Below are positions 41,708 to 49,754 of a stretch of DNA of 56,370 bases, piece by piece. The translations under genes were made by a program, and so were the position numbers. Position 1 is the first letter of the stretch, and each line of letters opens with the position of its first letter. Source of the DNA: an uncultured Myxococcales bacterium (GTDB taxonomy: Bacteria > Myxococcota_A > UBA9042); contig CAJBNH010000154.1 in NCBI GenBank assembly GCA_903955385.1, forward strand, positions 1 to 56,370. The letters are read 5' to 3'. The notes below the pieces were generated by a model, which searched no databases, was not told where the DNA came from, and saw only the letters and a program-made list of their open reading frames with translations.

Positions 41708-44476
41708 ATGCACGTCGCAAGCCTTCGAACGCTGCACTATCTCGTTGTACTGGCAGGCCTTTCGGCCGCGGTTGCCACCATGGCGCAGACCCCGTCCCCC
41801 GCCCCTCAGAAGGCTGGACGACCCTCGCAAACAGGCGGTAAAGCCGGTTCAGACGGTTCGGTCGGTTCCGCGGACAAGACGGCGCCGGTGGTGGTGCCCC
41901 CCAAGCTGGTGCGCGACTCGCGGCCGGTGTACCCGCCGGTGCTGGCCGGGTCAGGTCAGGAAGGCGTCGTCGTCCTGGAGCTGGAGGTTGCCCCGGACGG
42001 TCAGGTGCGCGACGCCAAGGTGCTGACGTCGGCAGGCGAGGTGTTCGATCAGGCGGCGCTTGCGGCGGCGAAGGGGCTGGGCTTTGAGCCAGCGACGTCG
42101 AACGGCAAGCCTGTCGCCGTCAAGATTCAGTTTCGCTACCGCATTCGGGAGGATGCCAAGCCGGTTGCGCCGGTCGCCCTGCCCGCTGAAGCCACGGTTC
42201 CGGTCGCACCGGAGACGCCCCAGCCCTCTTTGGATGCGCCGCCCGCCGCCGAGGTTCGCAAGGGTGCGCGGGTGGTCGGTCGCGTGCTGGAGCGCGGGAC
42301 CAAGCGGCCGGTTGCAGGCGCGCTGGTGGTGCTGCCCGCGCACGAGATGGAAACGTACACCGAGAACGACGGCCGATTCGTGTTCGAAGGCGTCCCCGCG
42401 GGTTCCACACCGATCTTCCTGCCGGGCACCGACCATCAGCCGCTGCGGACGACGATTCGCGTGCCCCAGCAGGGCGAGGTCGAGACTGTGTTGCGCCCGG
42501 AGCTGAAGAGCTACGTGCTGTATCGCGCCTCGGCCGTCGCCCCTGCAGAGTCGGGAGAAGTCGCCAAGCGCACCATCTCGCGCGAGGAAATTGCCAAGGT
42601 TCCAGGAGTTTACGGCGACAGCTTCAAGGTCGTCACCAACCTGCCGGGCGTGGCGCGCACCGGCAACTCGGGCAGCGGCCAGATCGTGGTGCGGGGCTCG
42701 GCTCCCGGAGACACGCAGTCGGTGGTCGAGGGCGTCGAGATCCCGGCGCTGTTCCACTTCGGCGGCATCTACTCGGTCTTCAACACCGACTTCCTTGACG
42801 CCGTCGACTTCCAGCCGGGCAACCAGCCCGTTCGCTACGGTCGGCGCACCGGCGGCCTGATCGAGACGCGTCTGGCCATCCCCAAGCCCGACGACGGCTG
42901 GCGCACCGTCATCGAGGCCAACCTCTTCCACACCGGCGTGATCTCCGGCGGCCCGATTGGCAAGGACACGAACATCGCGTTGGCGGCCCGCCGGTCGTAC
43001 ATCGACGTGGTGCTGGACACGGTGGTGCCTGCGGGCGCCCTGCCATTCGCGCTGGCGCCCCGCTACTACGACTACCAGGCCAAGGTCGACCACCGGCTGT
43101 CGGCCAAGGCGTCGGCGACGCTGTTCCTGTTCGGATCCGACGACAAGTTCGAGGCACTGGTCGACAAGCCGCCGGCCGGCTTTCCCGATGCCCGCGGCGG
43201 CGTGTCGGCTGGCACGTCGTTCTTCGGCGGCTTGGGCGTGTTCCGCTATGCCGACAAGCACTTCCGCGCGCAGTCGACGCTGGGCATCGTGCCGCAGACG
43301 CTGAACCTGGGCGTGGGCGACGCGCTGAAGTTCGACCTGACGTCCACGCGCGTCACCTTGCGGCAAGACCTGGCCTACGACCTGGGGCCGGCGACGGTGC
43401 GGGGCGGCATGGACTGGCAGTGGCAACCCTATGAGATCGCAATCAAGTTGCCATTTTCCCCGTCGAGCCAGGAACCCGGTACCGGCGACACGGGGGCACC
43501 GGCAACCACGGTTGAGGTCGCGCAAAAGGGTGCGTTCTACTACCCCGCCCTGTGGCTGGACGCCGTGTGGCGGCCGACCAAGACGACCGAGGTCGTTCCG
43601 GGTGTGCGGCTCGACTACTTCATGAGTTACGAAGACCTGGCCGACGGCACCACGACCAAGAATCGCCTCGACTCGACCCTGTTGCCACGGTTGGCGGCGC
43701 GTCAAAAGATCGGCGCGAAGTGGACCGTCGAGGCGGCCGCCGGCTTCACGTCGCAGTCACCCGACCCGCAGCAGCTGGGCACCGCGGTCGGTAACCCGAA
43801 CCTGAAGGCGATCCATGGCTTCGAGGTCTCGACCGGCGTCGAGGGCCAAGTGACCGACGCGATTCAGGTCGAGCTGCAACTGTTCGACAAGACGCTGTCG
43901 GACCTGGTGTCGCCCAACCCCAACTGGCCGGCCAGCGGCGTATCGTACGAGAACATCGGCGAGGGCAAGGTGCGCGGCCTCGAGCTGCTGGTGCGTCACG
44001 CGCCCGTCGGCAAGTTCTTCGGCTGGGTCAGCTACACGCTGCAGCGCGCGACCCGCATCGATCGCCCGGGCGAAGTCGAGCGGCTGTTCGGCTGGGACCA
44101 GACGCACATCCTGACGGCGCTGGGGTCCTACAAGCTGCCGCGCAATTGGGAGATCGGCGCACGCTGGCGCTTCAGCACCGGCAGTCCGTACACGCCCGTG
44201 GTGGGTTCGACCTGGAGCTCGGACAACGACACCTGGTCCAACGTGTCGTCGACCTGCGTCAACTGCGAGCGACTGCCCGCCTTTCACCAGCTGGACATCC
44301 GCGTCGACAAGACGTGGGCCTTCGACTCGTGGGTGCTGTCGACGTACCTGGACCTGCAGAATGCGTACAACCGCGCGAATGCCGAAGGGATCACCTACAG
44401 CTACGACGCCCGTCAGAAGGTGTATCAGTCGGGGCTGCCGATCATCCCTTCGTTCGGGATCCGGGGTGAGTTTTGA
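41708..44476 (+). CDS. TonB-dependent receptor with N-terminal TonB-C-like domain
   Basis: The 922-residue outer-membrane protein has, after a signal peptide, a domain at about 55-140 that reads like a TonB C-terminal domain (VVLELEVAPDGQVRDAKVL, GLGFEPATSNGKPV). A carboxypeptidase-regulatory-like domain follows at about 180-250 (RPVAGALVVLPAHE, TENDGRFVFEGVPAGS). The plug domain is at about 270-390 (GQIVVRGSAPGDTQSVVEGVEIP) and a 22-strand-type barrel ends at FGIRGEF, a typical aromatic C-terminal residue. The substrate is not evident. It overlaps the last 35 bp of the convergent small gene. GGAG lies 9 nt before the ATG. Confidence 0.9.
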   Translation: MHVASLRTLHYLVVLAGLSAAVATMAQTPSPAPQKAGRPSQTGGKAGSDGSVGSADKTAPVVVPPKLVRDSRPVYPPVLAGSGQEGVVVLELEVAPDGQVRDAKVLTSAGEVFDQAALAAAKGLGFEPATSNGKPVAVKIQFRYRIREDAKPVAPVALPAEATVPVAPETPQPSLDAPPAAEVRKGARVVGRVLERGTKRPVAGALVVLPAHEMETYTENDGRFVFEGVPAGSTPIFLPGTDHQPLRTTIRVPQQGEVETVLRPELKSYVLYRASAVAPAESGEVAKRTISREEIAKVPGVYGDSFKVVTNLPGVARTGNSGSGQIVVRGSAPGDTQSVVEGVEIPALFHFGGIYSVFNTDFLDAVDFQPGNQPVRYGRRTGGLIETRLAIPKPDDGWRTVIEANLFHTGVISGGPIGKDTNIALAARRSYIDVVLDTVVPAGALPFALAPRYYDYQAKVDHRLSAKASATLFLFGSDDKFEALVDKPPAGFPDARGGVSAGTSFFGGLGVFRYADKHFRAQSTLGIVPQTLNLGVGDALKFDLTSTRVTLRQDLAYDLGPATVRGGMDWQWQPYEIAIKLPFSPSSQEPGTGDTGAPATTVEVAQKGAFYYPALWLDAVWRPTKTTEVVPGVRLDYFMSYEDLADGTTTKNRLDSTLLPRLAARQKIGAKWTVEAAAGFTSQSPDPQQLGTAVGNPNLKAIHGFEVSTGVEGQVTDAIQVELQLFDKTLSDLVSPNPNWPASGVSYENIGEGKVRGLELLVRHAPVGKFFGWVSYTLQRATRIDRPGEVERLFGWDQTHILTALGSYKLPRNWEIGARWRFSTGSPYTPVVGSTWSSDNDTWSNVSSTCVNCERLPAFHQLDIRVDKTWAFDSWVLSTYLDLQNAYNRANAEGITYSYDARQKVYQSGLPIIPSFGIRGEF

Positions 44477-44696
44477 CGTCCGGCGGCGGCGGAGGCGGCG
44501 GCGGAGCCCCGTGGTGGAAGGCTGCCTCGCGCTGGGCGTACACGTCGGCCAGCTGCACCTCGAGGCCGCGGACCAAGGCGACCACTTCGTCGGCGTCGGC
44601 GGTGCCCAGCTCGCGGAACAGGTGCTCGCGCTCTGCGTACAGCGACTCGAGCTGCGTGGCCATGTCGATTTCCGGGGGCTTGGGGCGGGGCGTCAT
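44442..44696 (-). CDS. Small hypothetical protein, helical with poly-Pro tail
   Basis: The 84-residue soluble protein has a predicted helical or coiled-coil core (about 12-60: [37 protein letters not shown]). It is followed by eight prolines in a row and a basic end. GAGGA lies 6 nt before ATG 44696, supporting translation. It overlaps the receptor 3' end tail to tail and is divergent from the HTH-PYP gene with a strong inverted repeat between. Unknown family; possibly a target of that regulator. Confidence 0.6.
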   Translation of the reverse strand: MTPRPKPPEIDMATQLESLYAEREHLFRELGTADADEVVALVRGLEVQLADVYAQREAAFHHGAPPPPPPPPDVKTHPGSRTKG

Positions 44697-44707
44697 GGCA
44701 GGTCCTC

Positions 44708-44738
44708 GACGGCTACGGAGAACACAAGCGTAGCCGTC
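44708..44738. promoter_or_regulatory. Perfect 10-bp inverted repeat, candidate operator
   Basis: GACGGCTACG (44708-44717) and CGTAGCCGTC (44729-44738) are exact reverse complements separated by 11 bp, so half-site centres are 21 bp (two helical turns) apart. It is placed in the 122-bp divergent region next to the HTH-PYP gene, as expected for a dimeric regulator site. A hairpin role cannot be excluded. Confidence 0.55.
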
Positions 44739-44784
44739 CCTGCACGCGACGCAAGCTGCGGGGTCCGGCGCGAACGGCAGGGAC

Positions 44785-44813
44785 TCGACAAAGGCCACCG
44801 TGGGCAATAGGTG
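44785..44813 (+). promoter_or_regulatory. Possible promoter of the HTH-PYP gene
   Basis: TCGACA (44785-44790), 17 bp, TAGGTG (44808-44813), ending just before ATG 44819. If used, the message would be leaderless or would start translation at the in-frame ATG 44831. Confidence 0.3.
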
Positions 44814-44818
44814 GCAGG

Positions 44819-45397
44819 ATGGTAGACGAAATGGACGATCTTCTGACCACCCAGGAAGCCGCGGAACGGCTCGGCGTTGGCCCCACCACCATCAAACGAT
44901 GGGCGGATGAAGGACGCATCGAGGCCGTCCGAACCCTGGGCGGTCACCGCCGGTTCACGGTCGATTCGGTCGAAAAGCTCCATCGGCTGGAGGTGGGCGA
45001 CGCGGACGCCGTGCACGTCGTTCCGGAAGGGCTGGCGCGCATGACGTCTGCCGAGATCGACGCCCTGCCGTTCGGCATCATCGGTTTCGACGACGACGCA
45101 CGCATCACCGTCTACAACCGCGCCGAGTCCGACTTCGCCCGCGTGTCGCCCGAAAGGGCGGTCGGCAAGCACCTGTTCGGCGAGCTGGCGCCCTGCATGA
45201 ACAACCGGCTGGTCTACGGCCGCGTCATGGCAGCCATTCGTCAGGGCGAGATGGATCTGGAGATGGACTACGTGTTCTCGTTCAAGATGCGGCCGCGCGC
45301 GGTGCGGTTGCGCTTCTACCGCGACCCGGCGACTGCCACGAACTGGCTGGTGGTGAAGCAGCGCCCGTCGGGTGCCGACGCAGGGACGCTGGAGTAG
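44819..45397 (+). CDS. HTH regulator with photoactive-yellow-protein-type PAS domain
   Basis: The 192-residue protein has a MerR/excisionase-type winged HTH (about 8-57: [36 protein letters not shown]) followed by a PYP-type PAS domain (about 75-185). Aligned without gaps to Halorhodospira PYP, Tyr99, Glu103, Cys126, Tyr151, Phe153 and Met157 match Tyr42, Glu46, Cys69, Tyr94, Phe96 and Met100. They include the thioester Cys that carries p-coumaric acid and both hydrogen-bond partners. Thr50 and Arg52 are not kept. It is likely a light- or redox-responsive one-component regulator. The chromophore could be absent, since no ammonia-lyase gene is nearby. Confidence 0.85.
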   Translation: MVDEMDDLLTTQEAAERLGVGPTTIKRWADEGRIEAVRTLGGHRRFTVDSVEKLHRLEVGDADAVHVVPEGLARMTSAEIDALPFGIIGFDDDARITVYNRAESDFARVSPERAVGKHLFGELAPCMNNRLVYGRVMAAIRQGEMDLEMDYVFSFKMRPRAVRLRFYRDPATATNWLVVKQRPSGADAGTLE

Positions 45398-45406
45398 ACC
45401 CGTCGG

Positions 45407-46402
45407 CTACTCGTACAACCGCTTGATCACGTAAGGGTTCTCGCAGTCCGTCACGAACTCGACGCTGTCGTCGCCATCGGTCGTGTCCGTGGTCCACAGC
45501 TCGACGCCAGCGGCCTTCAGCTTGTCGACCGTCACCGACGCCGGGTGGCCGTACGAGTTCTTCTGGCCGACGCTCAGGATGCCGACCTCCGGCGAAACCG
45601 CTGCCAGAAACGCATCGGAAGTGGCCGAAGCTGCACCGTGGTGCGACACCTTCAGCACATCGATGTCTTCGAGCATCCCCGCCTTGTCCATGTCCGCCTC
45701 AGACCAAGTTTCCGCGTCGCCGGTCAACAGGACCATCGAGCCTGGGCAGCCGATCGACAGCACGATCGAGTCATCGTTGCTGTAGCCCGTCAGCGGACTG
45801 CCCGGGTTCAGCACGTTGGCCTGAAACCCGCCCAGCGGAATGCCGTCACCGCGCTTCAGCACGCCGATCGGCGCCTCTTCGTCCATGGCTGCGGTCAGAA
45901 ACTCCGCGAACACGTCGGTGTCCTTGGCAGTTCCGTTCCAATAGATATTCGCCACGTTGAACAGCGCCAGCGCACCGACCAGACCGCCCACATGGTCGGC
46001 GTCCGGGTGCGTCACGACGATGGTGTCCAGATGGTCGATGCCCAGATGCTGCAGGCGGTCCTTCAACACCGAGTCGTTCTTGCCGCCGTCGATCAGCATC
46101 GTCTCGCCGGTACCGGCCTCAATCAGGATCGCGTCGCCCTGCCCCACGTCGAAAAACACCACCCGGAAGCCGTTGTAGGGCACATCCGGCGGCGGAACGA
46201 CCACTTCCTCAACGGTCTCTTCCTGCGTGTCCTGAACGACCTCGACCGCGTCATCGGCGTCGCCGCCCGCTGTGTCACTTGCGTCCTGAACGACCCCGTC
46301 CTTGACGTCCTCTGCACCGGCGCCCGAGCTGCAGGCCGACGACGCCATGGCCACCGGCAAAAGGAGGAACACCGGCAACTTGCGAAGGGACAACCGCGTC
46401 AT
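45407..46402 (-). CDS. MBL-fold ComEC-type hydrolase lipoprotein
   Basis: The 331-residue protein has a lipobox (ASSAC, Cys about 24), an Asp/Glu/Val-rich stalk (about 30-75) and a metallo-beta-lactamase domain of the ComEC/Rec2 class: FDVGQGDAILIE, MLIDGGKND, VVTHPDADHVGG (HxDxDH), LLTGDAE, KVSHHGA and SYGHPA. ComEC-type MBL domains cut extracellular DNA; here the membrane channel is missing and the enzyme is anchored by lipid outside the cytoplasm. It may be a surface nuclease or phosphodiesterase. ATG 46402 has AGGA upstream. It is convergent with the HTH-PYP gene, 9 bp apart. Confidence 0.88.
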   Translation of the reverse strand: MTRLSLRKLPVFLLLPVAMASSACSSGAGAEDVKDGVVQDASDTAGGDADDAVEVVQDTQEETVEEVVVPPPDVPYNGFRVVFFDVGQGDAILIEAGTGETMLIDGGKNDSVLKDRLQHLGIDHLDTIVVTHPDADHVGGLVGALALFNVANIYWNGTAKDTDVFAEFLTAAMDEEAPIGVLKRGDGIPLGGFQANVLNPGSPLTGYSNDDSIVLSIGCPGSMVLLTGDAETWSEADMDKAGMLEDIDVLKVSHHGAASATSDAFLAAVSPEVGILSVGQKNSYGHPASVTVDKLKAAGVELWTTDTTDGDDSVEFVTDCENPYVIKRLYE

Positions 46403-46415
46403 GGAGATCCTGGCA

Positions 46416-46439
46416 CCCACGCAGGGGGATGGGCGTGGG
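46416..46439 (-). terminator. Hairpin after the TfoX-N gene
   Basis: CCCACGC (46416-46422) and GCGTGGG (46433-46439) form a 7-bp GC-rich stem with a 10-nt loop. It lies between the TfoX-N stop and the MBL gene start. No T-run follows, so it could instead be a leader structure of the MBL gene. Confidence 0.3.
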
Positions 46440-46444
46440 CTCGC

Positions 46445-46473
46445 AAGCTACCGTCCGCCGGGGCTGCGGGCAA
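46445..46473 (-). promoter_or_regulatory. Predicted promoter of the MBL lipoprotein, embedded in the TfoX-N gene end
   Basis: On the minus strand TTGCCC (46473-46468), 17 bp, TAGCTT (46450-46445). The TAG of the -10 is the stop codon of the upstream gene. Confidence 0.45.
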
Positions 46474-46804
46474 GAAAGCGGCCGCGCGGCTTCTTCGGCG
46501 CCGGCAAGGGCAGCTCAGCCGCGGTCAGTTGCACGAGCTGGGCCAGCCACGGTGGGTCGTCCAGCTGGTCCTGAATCAGAAAGTGGTTCTTGGCACGCGG
46601 ATACGGCGGGGCCTCTGCCGGCGTCCCGATGAAGGCACGCCCTGCCGCCGTGGGTCGCACGTACAGGCGGTCGTCGCAAATCAACGCCACCATCTTGTCG
46701 TCGCAGTAGACACCAAACTCGCCGAACATCTTTCGATACCTGACGTTGCCTGCACCGGCGATGCGGGCCAACACGTACTCGGCGGTCTCGACCCGTGATG
46801 CCAT
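46448..46804 (-). CDS. TfoX N-terminal domain protein
   Basis: The 118-residue protein consists of a TfoX-N domain (YRKMFGEFGVYCDDKMVALICDD, LYVRPT, PYPRAKNHFLI). This domain is found in the competence regulator TfoX/Sxy and in many stand-alone proteins of unknown role. There is no HTH or C-terminal TfoX-C domain. GGAAGG lies 4 nt before ATG 46804; the long upstream extension of the frame is not coding. With a ComEC-type hydrolase next to it, a DNA-uptake link is possible but unproven. Confidence 0.85.
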   Translation of the reverse strand: MASRVETAEYVLARIAGAGNVRYRKMFGEFGVYCDDKMVALICDDRLYVRPTAAGRAFIGTPAEAPPYPRAKNHFLIQDQLDDPPWLAQLVQLTAAELPLPAPKKPRGRFLARSPGGR

Positions 46805-46872
46805 CGGTCCTTCCCCCCCTTGCGGCGCTGCATCGCGCTGCGTGTTCGTCGTCGTCACCCGCGCAGACCTGT

Positions 46873-48087
46873 TCAACCCCCGATCCACGCGCGTTCTTCC
46901 GCCACCAGTGCGATTCGCTCGGCCTCGGTCAATGCCTCGCTGGCCTTGCGCCACTCTGGCCCCGGCTCGACCGTCACGCCCTCGGGCTGCGTCAGCAGCG
47001 AGCCAGCCAGCTGGCCACGTTCGACCAACGCGTGCTCCAAAGCCGCGCGCTGATGCAGGATCTCGGTGTCGGCACCCTGCTTTTGCTGCCACTCGACCGC
47101 CGCCCGCCGCGCCACCCGCGCACAACGCGAGCGCACGCGCGCCTGCACGCCCGGCAGCGGCCGCAGGGAGGGAATCGCCGGTCGACCCACCCGCTCGGCC
47201 AGGTGTTCCCAAGAGGGATCGCGGACTTGCGGGACCAGCGCGGCGGCACGCTGCCGGCAGTACGGCTCGTACCACGGCGGCAGGTCGTCGCCGGCCGCTT
47301 GCCAGGCCGCCAGCAATAGCGGCAGCGCACCGTCACCGTCCAACCGCGTCAGCGCATCCAGCGCCGCCCAGCGCACCGTGGCATCGGCAGAGGCAAGACC
47401 CGAGTCGTCCCCCTGCCCTGCGGCCAGCCGCAAGCACGCCCGCCACGGCTCGAAGGCCGCTGCATCGGCGCGCAGCCGGGCCGCCGCCAGCGAGACGGCG
47501 GTCAGACACTCCAGGCTCGCCACGCCAGTCCTCAGCAGGCGCAGGGTCCAGTCGGCGGCGCGGGGGTCCGTGAAACGCCCAAGCGCCGCGGTGGCCGCCA
47601 GGCGGTCGTCGGCATCCTCCGGGCCGTCGCGAAAAGCCACCAGCGCCATCGTCGCCAGACACGCCTCGGGACCGTGACCTGCCAGAAAGATCGCGGTGTT
47701 GCGGTCGGGAAGCTTCAGGTCACGCTCACGTCGCACCACATGGGCCAACCGCTTTGCCTCGGACTCGGACAGCGGGACGCCTTCCAGCACGCGCAACGCG
47801 GCGTTGGTGGACATCGGGTCGTCGACCTCGACGCTTCGCAACAACGCCTCGCGCAACGCGGGTCCCAGCTGCCCCTCTTCCAGCACCGGTCGCCAGCCCA
47901 GCGAGCGGGCGGTCGCCCCCGCGTGTGCCCAGAGGGTCGCCAGCGCGGCATCCAAGTCGGGGTCCTGTCCGACCGGGTCGACCTCACGCAACCGCCCACG
48001 CAGTCGACGGATCTCTTGCTGCACCAGGTCAGCGGCCTTGGTGGCCTGCAGCTCCGCAATCAGGGTCTGGAGCACGGTTCCGTTCAT
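46873..48087 (-). CDS. Hypothetical helical-repeat protein
   Basis: The 404-residue cytosolic protein is rich in Ala, Leu and Arg and predicted almost all helical. Short repeated helices around 100-260 (AALRVLEGVPLSESEAKRLA, LAATAALGRFTDPRAADWTL) look like HEAT-type repeats, but I cannot assign a family. It overlaps the stop of the upstream membrane protein (ATGA), so the two are translated together and probably cooperate. ATG 48087 was chosen on that overlap. Confidence 0.7.
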   Translation of the reverse strand: MNGTVLQTLIAELQATKAADLVQQEIRRLRGRLREVDPVGQDPDLDAALATLWAHAGATARSLGWRPVLEEGQLGPALREALLRSVEVDDPMSTNAALRVLEGVPLSESEAKRLAHVVRRERDLKLPDRNTAIFLAGHGPEACLATMALVAFRDGPEDADDRLAATAALGRFTDPRAADWTLRLLRTGVASLECLTAVSLAAARLRADAAAFEPWRACLRLAAGQGDDSGLASADATVRWAALDALTRLDGDGALPLLLAAWQAAGDDLPPWYEPYCRQRAAALVPQVRDPSWEHLAERVGRPAIPSLRPLPGVQARVRSRCARVARRAAVEWQQKQGADTEILHQRAALEHALVERGQLAGSLLTQPEGVTVEPGPEWRKASEALTEAERIALVAEERAWIGG

Positions 48088-49697
48088 GGTGCCGCCCTCA
48101 CCGCGGCCGCCTGCCGCTCTGTCACTCGCCTGCGCCTGCGCTGCACGCCCCATGCCACTCCGCCGACCAGCAGGACCAGCAGCAGCCCCTCGCCCACCGC
48201 CCAAATCGGCTCCACCAGATCGGTCGCCGCCGGGGGCGGGTGCTTCAGGTAGGTCGCGCGCCGCGCCTCGGCCGCGTCCAGTGCGTCCAGACGGATCTTG
48301 CGCAGACGGGTCAATGCCGCACCGGCCTCACCGTGCTCAAACACTTCGTCATAGCGACGACTTGCCGTGACCGCCCGCAGCAGCGACCGACCGTGCAGCG
48401 TCGCCATGCGGTCCAGCGCGGCCTTGACCTGCGGGTCGGACGGGTCACCCAAGTGCTCGGGCCCCAAGGTTTCTTCGTCACCGACGCGATAGTCCGGGTC
48501 GGTCAGCTTGGGGGCTCCCGCCGCCAGCGCCGCCGCATACAGCTCCGCTCCGTCCCTGGCCCCCAAACCGGCAAGCATCTGCATCACGAGCTCGCCGCGG
48601 TCGGTCGGCATCGCCTGCACCACGGCCGGGTCGTCGCCCTGCGCCTGCTGCCACGCCGCCGCCACCGCCGGATGCGCCGGCTGCCCCCGCAGCACCGACA
48701 CGAGCTCACGGGCGAGCCACTGCTCCGCCATCATGTGGTGGTTGTGCAGGAAGCCCAGGCCGATGGACACGAAACCTCGTCGAGTCCCCCAGACACCGCC
48801 GCCTGTGCGCAACGCCTCGATCCACGAAGCGATCTTGGCCCGCTTGAACAGGTCGTACGAGCCCACCTGCACTGTATGCAGCGGCCCGGCGATGTCCTGA
48901 ACGTAGTGCAGCCCCGCGCCCAGCCACAGGCCCGCAAGGGCCATGCCGGCGGGATTGGCCGTCTCGACGCCCCACTGCCGCGCCGCAATGGCCAGATCCA
49001 GGTGCATGGCCGCCATTGCCGCTGCGTAAGTCTCTACCGGTCCTGGGAAACCGGTCGCCAGTACGAAATTCCACGGCTGACGCTGCAGCGTCTCGACCGA
49101 GTCCGACGGGTGGTCTGCGCCCAGCTGGTAGTGCGCGTGCGCCTGACTCGACAAGCCGTCGACCGCGCCCATGTTCAGCGTCATCGGATCGAACGGCACC
49201 GGGCGACCGTCGGGCAGGCGCAGCGGCGTGCGGTCCGGGTTCGAAGCGAGCCGACTCTGGTTGCGCGCGTCCAGGTCGGGCTGCACCGAGGCCTGCACCA
49301 ACAGTCGCACGAACGTCTCTGGTCCGCCCGGCATTGCGCGGTCCAGACCGACAACACCCGATCCGTCGTGCTGTCCGAAGCCGAAGAACCCCCTGAGGTC
49401 AAAGGCATCCACGGCCGTTCCCAGCGGAAAACGCTTGCGAAACCGCGCGCGCTCGGGGCTGCTGTCGTCGCCCTCTGCCCGCATCCGGTCGACCATCCAC
49501 GCGATGAACGCGGCCTGATCCTGCACGGTAGCCATCGCGACCGGTCCCGGGGTCTTGCGCCCCTCCAGCGCGCGTGCCGTCACCGCCTGATGCACCTCGA
49601 GGGCAAACCCATGAGCGGAAGTTGGGGCCAAGAGCAAGGCACCGGACAGCGCAAGCAGCCCAAGGCCACTGAACATCGATTGGCAGAGAGTGTTCAT
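48084..49697 (-). CDS. Zinc-dependent phospholipase C-like exported membrane protein
   Basis: The 537-residue protein has a signal peptide (cleavage near AHG about residue 30), a large extracytoplasmic domain and a C-terminal transmembrane helix (about 497-515, GEGLLLVLLVGGVAWGV) with an Arg-rich tail, so it is anchored facing outward. FALEVHQAVTARAL right after the signal and GAGLHYVQDIAGPLHTV in the middle (HxxxDxxxPxH) resemble the metal ligands of the phospholipase C/P1 nuclease fold; HNHHMMAEQ adds His residues. Activity is inferred. A TTGAGC/TAGGCA pair (18 bp apart, 49758-49729) may be its promoter. It overlaps the helical-repeat gene. Confidence 0.65.
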   Translation of the reverse strand: MNTLCQSMFSGLGLLALSGALLLAPTSAHGFALEVHQAVTARALEGRKTPGPVAMATVQDQAAFIAWMVDRMRAEGDDSSPERARFRKRFPLGTAVDAFDLRGFFGFGQHDGSGVVGLDRAMPGGPETFVRLLVQASVQPDLDARNQSRLASNPDRTPLRLPDGRPVPFDPMTLNMGAVDGLSSQAHAHYQLGADHPSDSVETLQRQPWNFVLATGFPGPVETYAAAMAAMHLDLAIAARQWGVETANPAGMALAGLWLGAGLHYVQDIAGPLHTVQVGSYDLFKRAKIASWIEALRTGGGVWGTRRGFVSIGLGFLHNHHMMAEQWLARELVSVLRGQPAHPAVAAAWQQAQGDDPAVVQAMPTDRGELVMQMLAGLGARDGAELYAAALAAGAPKLTDPDYRVGDEETLGPEHLGDPSDPQVKAALDRMATLHGRSLLRAVTASRRYDEVFEHGEAGAALTRLRKIRLDALDAAEARRATYLKHPPPAATDLVEPIWAVGEGLLLVLLVGGVAWGVQRRRRRVTERQAAAVRAAP

Positions 49698-49754
49698 GGC
49701 GCACGAGGATAGCGGGTGCGACGGGCCGTGCCTACGTTGACCCGTGGGATGGGC

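Noticed and set aside
44476-44506. GGC/GGA triplet run
   Set aside because: It simply encodes the poly-Pro stretch of the 84-residue protein; not an independent repeat element.
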